From contig MNVE01000016.1 of the NCBI GenBank assembly GCA_001871475.1, positions 62,001 to 126,000 of the forward strand: 64,000 nucleotides of DNA, in the 5' to 3' direction. Origin of the DNA: Candidatus Micrarchaeota archaeon CG1_02_47_40 (lineage in GTDB: Archaea; Micrarchaeota; Micrarchaeia; Anstonellales; CG1-02-47-40). The notes beneath the pieces were generated by a model. The model saw only the letters and a list, made by a program, of their open reading frames with translations. It had not been told where the DNA came from and did not search any database. This document shows positions 58,814-64,000 of the stretch, piece by piece (within the stretch, counting starts at the first letter, position 1; the number at the start of each line of letters is the position of its first letter). The translations under genes were made by a program, and so were the position numbers.

Positions 58814-58822
58814 CTTTTAAAA
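58814..58822 (+). promoter_or_regulatory. TATA box of the regulator gene
   Basis: CTTTTAAAA is centred about 30 nt before the ATG at 58848 and follows the palindrome, so a leaderless mRNA is likely. Confidence 0.6.
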
Positions 58823-58847
58823 GGGTAATTTTGCATAAAAATAACCG

Positions 58848-59531
58848 ATGGAAAAACTACGCCAGTCCATAGCCGGGGAGATAGCCCTTTCCGAAACGCC
58901 GGGGGGCACCATGAAGAAGTGGAGGGAGATTTTCTCAATTACGCAGGCGGAGCTTGGGATTAAGTTGGGAATATGCGCCTCCACCATCTCGGATTACGAG
59001 GGAAACAGGAGAAAGTCCCCTGGAACCGCCATTATCAGGCGCTTCATAAACGCGCTTTTTGAGATAGACAAGGCAAAGGGGGAAGTGACTATTTCAAAGC
59101 TTACAAGCAAGGAGGATGAGTCAAAGAAGTATTATGATGTGCACGAGTTTGCAACCGGCATTTCAGCTGTTGATTTTGCAAAGGAGATTAAGGGTGAAGT
59201 GGTGGCAGCAAAGGAAGTCATGAATGTGAAGAAATTATATGGATACACTATGATTGACTCGCTGAAAGTGATACTTGACATGCCTTATACGAACTTTCCA
59301 AGATTATACGGAAATATGTCGGAAAGGGCGTTCATTTTCAAGGATGTTTCAACCGGAAGGAGCCCGATGGTGGTGATTAGGGTTACGCCTATGAAACCGT
59401 CAGTCGTGGTTTTGCATGAGCTTGAGGAAGTGGATAAACTGGCGATAAAAATAGCGGAAAAGGAGCAGATACCGATAATTGTAAGCGGAATGAGCGAGGA
59501 GAAGATAAGAGAAAAGCTGAATAAACTGTAG
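58848..59531 (+). CDS. XRE-type HTH transcriptional regulator (COG1709-like)
   Basis: A 227-residue archaeal regulator. An HTH of XRE/Cro type covers roughly residues 22-65 (WREIFSITQAELGIKLGICA then STISDYEGNRRKSPG). The rest is a beta-rich ligand-like domain with GRSPMVVIRVTPMKPSVVVL and a helical end EEKIREKLNKL. Proteins with this layout commonly sit directly ahead of HMG-CoA synthase in archaea, as here, suggesting control of the mevalonate operon; the ligand is unknown. The operator-like palindrome upstream supports autoregulation. Confidence 0.85.
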   Translation: MEKLRQSIAGEIALSETPGGTMKKWREIFSITQAELGIKLGICASTISDYEGNRRKSPGTAIIRRFINALFEIDKAKGEVTISKLTSKEDESKKYYDVHEFATGISAVDFAKEIKGEVVAAKEVMNVKKLYGYTMIDSLKVILDMPYTNFPRLYGNMSERAFIFKDVSTGRSPMVVIRVTPMKPSVVVLHELEEVDKLAIKIAEKEQIPIIVSGMSEEKIREKLNKL

Positions 59532-59572
59532 TGATTTGAAAGGGGATAGGCATATGGGCGGGAAGCTGAACA

Positions 59573-59583
59573 GATTATAACTT
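59573..59583 (+). promoter_or_regulatory. TATA box for the HMG-CoA synthase gene
   Basis: GATTATAACTT is centred about 27 nt before the ATG at 59604. The HMG-CoA synthase, thiolase and DUF35 genes therefore have a promoter separate from the regulator's. Confidence 0.55.
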
Positions 59584-59603
59584 TTTGCTGGTGAATATAG
59601 ATT

Positions 59604-60650
59604 ATGGTTGGAATAATTGGCTATGGGGCTTACATCCCAAAATACCGCATAAAAATGGAGGAAATCGCCGCAGTCTGGGGAGAGGAAGCACAGAGGATAA
59701 AGAAGGGGCTTGGGATAGAGGAAAAAGCGGTGCCAGGAACGGATGAGGATTCGGCTACAATGGCGGTGGAAGCGGGAAGGATAGCCCTTGCAAGAGCAGA
59801 GATAGACTCAAAGAAGATAGGTGCGTGCTATGTTGGCTCGGAATCGCACCCGTACGCGGTAAAACCCACTGCAACCATAGTTGCGGAGGCGCTCGCTTGC
59901 GGAAATGATACGATGAGCGCTGATTTTGAGTTTGCCTGCAAAGCCGGAACGAGTGCAATGCAGTGCTGCATGGGGCTTGTGAAAAGCAATATGATAAAAT
60001 ACGCTCTTGCAATCGGCTCGGATACTGCGCAGGGAAGGCCAGGGGATGCACTTGAGTATTCTGCGGCTGCGGGCGCTGGCGCGTATATAATAGGGAATGA
60101 GAAAGGGGAAATTTTGGCGGAAATAGAGGAAACCGTTTCCTTCTCAAGCGACACGCCTGATTTCTGGAGAAGGCAGCATGCGGAATTTCCCCAGCATGGA
60201 GGCAGATTCACCGGGCTTCCGGCATATTTCAAGCACGTTATGGGCGCCGCGCAGGCGCTCTTTGAGAAAACAGGCACGTTTGCGCGAGATTATGATTATT
60301 TCGTTTTCCACCAGCCAAACGGGAAATTCCCGCGCGAGGTTGCAAAGATGCTTGGAATTGAGGAGAAGAAGCTTTCCCCTGGCCTTGTGTGCTCAAGGAT
60401 AGGCAATACTTATTCCGGCGCTTCGCTGATTGGCCTGGCGCGCGTGCTTGATGATGCAAAGCCCGGTGAGAAAATATTTGTTGCCTCATTTGGCTCTGGC
60501 GCGGGAAGCGATGCCTTCTCAATAAATGTAACGGACAATATAGTAGAAAGGAGAAAAGAAGGAATGACTGTGGAAGAATTCATTGCAGAAAAGGAATATC
60601 TTACTTACGGGCAGTATGTGAAGCACAGGAGAAAATTGAAGAGTTTGTAG
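59604..60650 (+). CDS. hydroxymethylglutaryl-CoA synthase, archaeal type
   Basis: A 348-residue thiolase-fold enzyme condensing acetyl-CoA with acetoacetyl-CoA. The catalytic Cys112 lies in [36 protein letters not shown] holds the catalytic His, and [20 protein letters not shown] is the archaeal KAS III-like closing motif. It starts the mevalonate pathway with the thiolase and DUF35 protein next door, an arrangement known as a channelled three-protein complex in methanogens. Confidence 0.93.
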   Translation: MVGIIGYGAYIPKYRIKMEEIAAVWGEEAQRIKKGLGIEEKAVPGTDEDSATMAVEAGRIALARAEIDSKKIGACYVGSESHPYAVKPTATIVAEALACGNDTMSADFEFACKAGTSAMQCCMGLVKSNMIKYALAIGSDTAQGRPGDALEYSAAAGAGAYIIGNEKGEILAEIEETVSFSSDTPDFWRRQHAEFPQHGGRFTGLPAYFKHVMGAAQALFEKTGTFARDYDYFVFHQPNGKFPREVAKMLGIEEKKLSPGLVCSRIGNTYSGASLIGLARVLDDAKPGEKIFVASFGSGAGSDAFSINVTDNIVERRKEGMTVEEFIAEKEYLTYGQYVKHRRKLKSL

Positions 60651-60670
60651 AATAAGAGGTTGTTGATATT

Positions 60671-61834
60671 ATGAGAGATGTTGCAATCGTTGGAGTCGGG
60701 ATGAGCAAGTTCGGGGAGGAGTGGAACCGCGGCTTTAGGGAGATTGTGATAGACGCGGGAAAGAAGGCATTGAATGATGCAAAAATAAAGGGAGAGGAAA
60801 TAGATGGAATGTTCGTAGGCACGATGGCTGCCGGAAGCCTCATAGGGCAGGAGCACGTCGGGGCGCTTATCGCGGATTTCATGGGGCTCACACCAATCGC
60901 ATCCACAAGGGTTGAGGCGGCATGCGCGTCAGGCGGGGTGGCGTTTCGGCAGGGATATATGGCAATCGCATCCGGCTTGCATGACTGCGTGGTGGTAGGG
61001 GGGGCGGAGAAAATGACGGATGTTTCCACCGCTTCCGTATCCGATGCGCTTGGGGGCGCAGGAGACCAGGAATGGGAGCTTTTCATGGGCGCCACATTCC
61101 CTGCATTGTATGCATTCATGGCAAAAAGGCACATGCACGAGTATGGCACTACCGAGGAACAGATGGCTTCCGTTGCTGTGAAAAACCACTACAATGCAGC
61201 GCGCAACCCGTGTGCGCAATACCAGAATGAAATAACTATTGAAACGGTAATGAAATCAAAGGTGGTCGCTTCCCCGCTGAAGGTATTTGACTGCTCCCCC
61301 ATAACGGATGGGGCGGCTGCGGTGGTGCTCATGCCGCTTGAGAAGGCGAAAAAATACACGGAAAAACCGATTAAAATAATTGCATCCGCGCAGGCATCTG
61401 ATGTGATTGCCCTGCACTCGCGAAGAAGCCTCACGGAGCTTGCTGCCACGAAAATTGCCGCGAAAAAAGCATTTGCGCAGGCGAAATTGACACCAAAGGA
61501 TATTGATGTTTGCGAGGTGCATGACTGCTTCACCATTGCGGAAATAATGGCAATAGAGGATTTGGGCTTTTTCAAAAAAGGAGAGGGAGGGAAAGCCTCC
61601 GCAGAGGGAAAGACGAGACTTGATGGGGAGATTCCGATAAACACTTCGGGTGGGTTGAAGGGATGCGGGCACCCTGTCGGGGCTACGGGAATAAAGCAGA
61701 TAGTTGAAATTGCCTGGCAGTTAAGGGGAGAGGCAAACCAACGGCAGGTAAAGGATGCACGCATTGGGATGACACACAATGTTGGGGGAAGCGGCGCGAC
61801 TTGCGCAATTCATATACTGGAAAAGGGATTTTAG
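60671..61834 (+). CDS. acetyl-CoA C-acetyltransferase (thiolase)
   Basis: A 387-residue thiolase. Cys85 in [20 protein letters not shown] is the acyl-carrying residue, [20 protein letters not shown] holds the catalytic His-Asp, and [20 protein letters not shown] holds the second Cys/His pair. It supplies acetoacetyl-CoA to HMG-CoA synthase and starts 20 bases after it. All key residues are present. Confidence 0.93.
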   Translation: MRDVAIVGVGMSKFGEEWNRGFREIVIDAGKKALNDAKIKGEEIDGMFVGTMAAGSLIGQEHVGALIADFMGLTPIASTRVEAACASGGVAFRQGYMAIASGLHDCVVVGGAEKMTDVSTASVSDALGGAGDQEWELFMGATFPALYAFMAKRHMHEYGTTEEQMASVAVKNHYNAARNPCAQYQNEITIETVMKSKVVASPLKVFDCSPITDGAAAVVLMPLEKAKKYTEKPIKIIASAQASDVIALHSRRSLTELAATKIAAKKAFAQAKLTPKDIDVCEVHDCFTIAEIMAIEDLGFFKKGEGGKASAEGKTRLDGEIPINTSGGLKGCGHPVGATGIKQIVEIAWQLRGEANQRQVKDARIGMTHNVGGSGATCAIHILEKGF

Positions 61835-61874
61835 AGAGTTGAGGGTACGAAACTGGAATTAGGGTGAAATAAAA

Positions 61875-62279
61875 ATGGCTTCTGAAGCACTTCCTTTGAG
61901 CTGGAGAAGGATACCGGAGAGGTATTGCCTTATTGGAAATTCCTGCGAAAATTGCAAAACGAATTTCTTTCCTACTCGGAAAATCTGCCCAAACTGCAGG
62001 AGGAGGGGAAAGCTTGCTGATAAGACGTATTCAGGGAAAGGGAAAGTATACTCCTACTCGCTTGTTAATGTCGTTCCGCAGGGGTTTGAGCTGGACGCGC
62101 CTTATGTGCTTGCAATAATTGAGCTTGAGGAGGGGCCTCGCGTAACCGCGCAGATTGTTGATTGCGGGGAGAAGGATGTGAAGATAGGTTCTCTTGTTAA
62201 GATGGTCTTTAGGAAGATAAAGGAAGACGGGGATGAGGGAGTCATACACTATGGGTTCAAGTTCGGGCTGGTGAAGTAA
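61875..62279 (+). CDS. DUF35 OB-fold/zinc-ribbon scaffold protein
   Basis: A 134-residue protein. A zinc ribbon is formed by Cys24 and Cys27 (SCENCKTN) with Cys38 and Cys41 (ICPNCRRRG), followed by a beta-rich OB fold (GKVYSYSLVNVVPQGFELDA). In methanogens the homologous protein holds thiolase and HMG-CoA synthase together so acetoacetyl-CoA is channelled. Gene order regulator, synthase, thiolase, DUF35 is kept here, supporting the same complex. Confidence 0.92.
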   Translation: MASEALPLSWRRIPERYCLIGNSCENCKTNFFPTRKICPNCRRRGKLADKTYSGKGKVYSYSLVNVVPQGFELDAPYVLAIIELEEGPRVTAQIVDCGEKDVKIGSLVKMVFRKIKEDGDEGVIHYGFKFGLVK

Positions 62280-62281
62280 AG

Positions 62282-62578
62282 TTAATCCCTTATCCATGCA
62301 TTGAATTTTCCGCTTATTCTTTCTGCTTTTATCGCGTAGATTGCGGGAAGCTCGTATGGGTGGGATTTGAGGAGGAGAGATTCAATTTCGGCATACTTCT
62401 TCTCGCTTGCTTTCAGCTCCAGCACCCATTCCTTTTCATTCTGAATTTTTCCCTTCCATTTGTAAATTGAGGAGCAGGGGAAAATGTTTGCGCATTTTGC
62501 CAAGCCCTTCTTTACTGCATTTTCCGCAGGCGCTTCTGCCTCTTTTTTTGAGGGGAAGGTAGAGAAGATGAGGAGCAT
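62282..62578 (-). CDS. cutA: CutA1-like divalent cation tolerance protein
   Basis: A 98-residue trimeric ferredoxin-like fold protein. LIFSTFPSKKEAEAPAENAV is the CutA start, KGLAKCANIFPCSSIYKWKG is the metal-binding strand pair, and HPYELPAIYAIKAERISG holds the signature PYELP motif. Physiological role is unclear; copper tolerance is the historical link. It is convergent with the DUF35 gene, and its promoter lies in the region shared with tRNA-Val. Confidence 0.9.
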   Translation of the reverse strand: MLLIFSTFPSKKEAEAPAENAVKKGLAKCANIFPCSSIYKWKGKIQNEKEWVLELKASEKKYAEIESLLLKSHPYELPAIYAIKAERISGKFNAWIRD

Positions 62579-62585
62579 GAAAAGT

Positions 62586-62641
62586 GAATGCAGGCAATCC
62601 TTATATTATTATAGAATGCAGGCAATCCTTATATTATTATA
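62586..62641 (+). repeat. 28-bp direct tandem repeat carrying a duplicated promoter
   Basis: Two identical 28-bp units start at 62586 and 62614. Each contains CAATCCTTATATTATTATA, in which TTATATTATTATA is TATA-like. The second box is about 27-40 nt before tRNA-Val (62670), the right distance for its start site. The copies are perfect, so the duplication is young or kept uniform. Confidence 0.9.
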
Positions 62642-62682
62642 TAGATTGGCAGTCAGAATTATTCTTACGGGGCCCGTAGTCG

Positions 62683-62717
62683 AATGCTGTGCCGGCTTTC
62701 CGCCTGCATAAGCAGAC
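62683..62717 (+). other. tRNA-Val intron 1 (D-arm, about 35 nt)
   Basis: The splice sites form a relaxed bulge-helix-bulge: exon GTC pairs with GAC (62715-62717), with bulges GAA on the 5' side and AAT on the 3' side. Inside, TGC (62685-62687) pairs with GCA (62712-62714), TGTGC with GCATA (one G-U), and GGC with GCC around a five-base loop, so the intron is one extended hairpin. The junction can slide up to two bases because GAAT and AAT repeat. Confidence 0.78.
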
Positions 62718-62763
62718 AATGGTTAAGACGTCGCTCTTACACAGCGAAGACTAGGAGTTCGAA

Positions 62764-62926
62764 CCCATATGGGGGCTAACGCCCCCTATCAGCTTGACGC
62801 TTCGCGTCAAGACATTTGACGACTCCGTCGTCAAAATTTTGCGACTGCGTCGCAAATCTCGCCAAATCAGAAATTTGGCGAAGGGCTTCACCCCCCCAAA
62901 AAGGGGCGAAGGTCTTTGGGAACAAT
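62764..62926 (+). other. tRNA-Val intron 2 (T-loop, about 163 nt) made of a hairpin-string repeat element
   Basis: The T-loop is split near position 58-60. GTTC (62757-62760) pairs with GAAC (62920-62923) and the bulges are GAA and AAT, the same triplets as in intron 1. Between lie five strong hairpins: GGGGGC/GCCCCC (62771-62786), CTTGACGC/GCGTCAAG (62793-62811), TTTGACGAC/GTCGTCAAA (62815-62835), TTTGCGAC/GTCGCAAA (62838-62856) and TCGCCAAAT/ATTTGGCGA (62859-62881). Then comes GGGCTTCACCCCCCC. The element is the same family, in reverse orientation, as the one at 46342-46430. No ORF is contained. Confidence 0.82.
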
Positions 62927-63024
62927 TCTCCTCGGGCCCATTTTTCTCTTCTTCGTGTGGCTTTCCCCTAACAAAAACACAACTTATAAAAGGTATTCGC
63001 TCGTGAAGGTTTGCGGTGGTCTTG

Positions 63025-64000
63025 ATGAATTTGATAAACGCGCGGGTTCTTCTTCTGTCTGTTTTTATGTTTTTTTCCCTTATGGGTTTTTCTTTTGCGG
63101 AATGCGACGGTTTCCACAAGCTGAACCAGGAAGGCTCGGTTTCGCTTGGAGGATATGCGATAAAGCTCGTGGATGTTTCGCAGACTTACCCTTACCCGGC
63201 AACGGTGGAGGTAAGCTATAACGGAATGTTTGTGACGATGCTTGAGGTGAAAGCCTCTGTGGGCTATCCGCAGAATGTTGAAACTTTCAGCGCAGCGGGA
63301 GGGCAGGTAATGAAAATAGAGGTCTGCAAGACGGAAGTGCCCACGGAAGACAGCCCGCAGACGGTGAAAACAGCGTATGTGAAGCTTACTTATGGCGGGG
63401 AGAGCACAGGCGGAGGGGGGCAGGCAGAGGAATTGCCTGAAACAGGAGAGGAGGTAGAATTGCCTGAAACGCCGGAACCGCAGGAAACCGAAGAAGTTGC
63501 GGTTCCGACCCAGGAGCCCGCCCAGACTGTTGAACTTATCCAAAAGCAGGCGGTAAAGTGCATGGTGGATGAGAACCTGATGAAGAGCCTGGACGAGCTT
63601 ATGCTGAAGCTAAAGCACGCGCAGGAGGAAGGCGACACGCAGGCGCAGGCAATGATTCTTGAGGACATTTCGCAGGCGAAGAAGAAGATAAACAACGCAC
63701 AGCAGGCATGCGCCTCTAATGCCGGAGGAGGCGGGGGAAGCTCTGCAACCGCAACTGTAGCCGCAGAGACATCCGACAGCTGCGCTGAACTTGTAAAATG
63801 GCAGGAGAAGAAGAAGTATTATGAAGATGTTTCCAACAGCAAGAAAAAAGACACATATGATGAGAAGGATTTGGCAAAGACTTTGAGCGAGCTTGACAAG
63901 GGAATAGAAAAGCTCCAGAAAAAATGCCTTTCAGAGAAGAAGCGGGCTGAAGAGCCAAAAAAAACAGGCAGCGTCTTGGGGAAAATAGCCTTCTGGTGGG
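63025..64000 (+). CDS. secreted or membrane-anchored protein with acidic/proline linker and coiled-coil parts (partial)
   Basis: The first 325 codons are in the window. The N-terminus has a signal-like hydrophobic stretch (ARVLLLSVFMFFSLMGFSFA) with a probable cut before ECDGFHKLN. A beta-rich domain of about 110 residues follows (SLGGYAIKLVDVSQTYPYPA). Next is a Pro/Glu/Gln linker (EELPETGEEVELPETPEPQE), then two helical, Cys-containing segments (VKCMVDENLMKSLDELMLKL and later CAELVKWQEKKKYYEDVSN) split by GGGGGSS. GGTGG precedes the ATG and CTTATAAAAGG lies about 45 bases up. It looks like an archaeal S-layer-associated or cell-surface protein with a possible membrane helix near the window edge (FWW). 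Confidence 0.7.
   Translation, partial: MNLINARVLLLSVFMFFSLMGFSFAECDGFHKLNQEGSVSLGGYAIKLVDVSQTYPYPATVEVSYNGMFVTMLEVKASVGYPQNVETFSAAGGQVMKIEVCKTEVPTEDSPQTVKTAYVKLTYGGESTGGGGQAEELPETGEEVELPETPEPQETEEVAVPTQEPAQTVELIQKQAVKCMVDENLMKSLDELMLKLKHAQEEGDTQAQAMILEDISQAKKKINNAQQACASNAGGGGGSSATATVAAETSDSCAELVKWQEKKKYYEDVSNSKKKDTYDEKDLAKTLSELDKGIEKLQKKCLSEKKRAEEPKKTGSVLGKIAFWW

Larger units (their letters stand above)
62670..62940 (+). tRNA. tRNA-Val(UAC) interrupted by two introns
   Basis: Exons are about 62670-62682, 62718-62763 and 62927-62940. Joined, they give a 73-nt tRNA. The acceptor stem is GGGCCCG (62670-62676) with CGGGCCC (62933-62939) and discriminator A. The D arm is GTCG-AATGGTTA-AGAC, the anticodon stem TCGCT/AGCGA with loop CTTACAC (anticodon UAC at 62738-62740), and the T stem AGGAG/CTCCT with loop TTCGAAT. 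All stems pair fully except one D-stem end pair (13-22). The junctions can shift by one or two bases. Standard scanning for a contiguous tRNA would miss it. Both introns are at non-anticodon sites, which are rarer than anticodon introns. Confidence 0.85.

Noticed and set aside
62670-62763. A tRNA pseudogene truncated in the T arm
   Set aside because: The missing T-arm half and acceptor end occur intact at 62927-62940, with full stem complementarity and BHB-like junctions.
62764-62926. A protein-coding (homing endonuclease) intron in tRNA-Val
   Set aside because: At 163 nt, filled with hairpins, it has no frame long enough for an endonuclease.

Overview
The window is archaeal. The evidence is an AglB-type oligosaccharyltransferase, a geranylgeranyl reductase, the archaeal HMG-CoA synthase/thiolase/DUF35 trio, diphthine synthase, DUF63 and PAC2 proteins, a tRNA-Val interrupted by introns of bulge-helix-bulge type, and many starts lying about 25-30 nt downstream of TATA boxes (leaderless) mixed with strong Shine-Dalgarno starts. 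Gene packing is dense. The lineage cannot be fixed from the sequence alone; an uncultivated DPANN-like archaeon would fit, but that is inference.

Positions 1-46,300 are a very large surface-glycan and N-glycosylation locus. Precursor genes cover UDP-ManNAcA (WecB at 2779, WecC at 33948), dTDP-sugars (RmlA at 17418, RmlB at 18569, DegT aminotransferase at 13423), UDP-glucuronate (Ugd at 39202), a hexose phosphomutase (4001), and two complete gene sets for D-glycero-D-manno-heptose. Heptose set 1 (6674-10823) is transaldolase, HddA, GmhA and GmhB. Heptose set 2 (21722-24673) is nucleotidyltransferase, HddA, GmhA and GmhB, inside a nine-gene minus-strand operon (27795 to 19548) with a second transaldolase-like gene divergent from its head. 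Seven soluble glycosyltransferases (six GT4, one GT2), two multi-membrane GT-C-like enzymes, a Wzx-type flippase (31546) and AglB (40478) supply assembly, export and transfer to protein.

Positions 45,200-57,000 are housekeeping: geranylgeranyl reductase and cis-prenyltransferase (lipid carrier and membrane lipids), a TadA/TadC-like pilus or secretion pair, PAC2, NAD(P)HX dehydratase, a stomatin-like protein, PyrF and PyrE, DUF63, diphthine synthase and a JAMM protease. Positions 57,000-62,600 hold PHP, NAD kinase, a COG1709-like regulator with a perfect 16-bp palindrome at its promoter, the mevalonate-entry operon, and CutA. The window closes with the split tRNA-Val and the start of a secreted or anchored protein.

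The most unusual feature is a family of hairpin-string repeat elements. One forms almost the whole 163-nt T-loop intron of tRNA-Val. Two others lie directly behind the stop codon of a gene (11982, 46342), and in both cases a second, diverged copy of that gene's 3' end follows the element. A more degenerate candidate follows the GT2 gene at 38256, and two similar hairpins sit inside the N-terminal codons of the GT-C gene at 35788. Four short genes of 58, 42, 28 and (weakly) 20 codons are also described.
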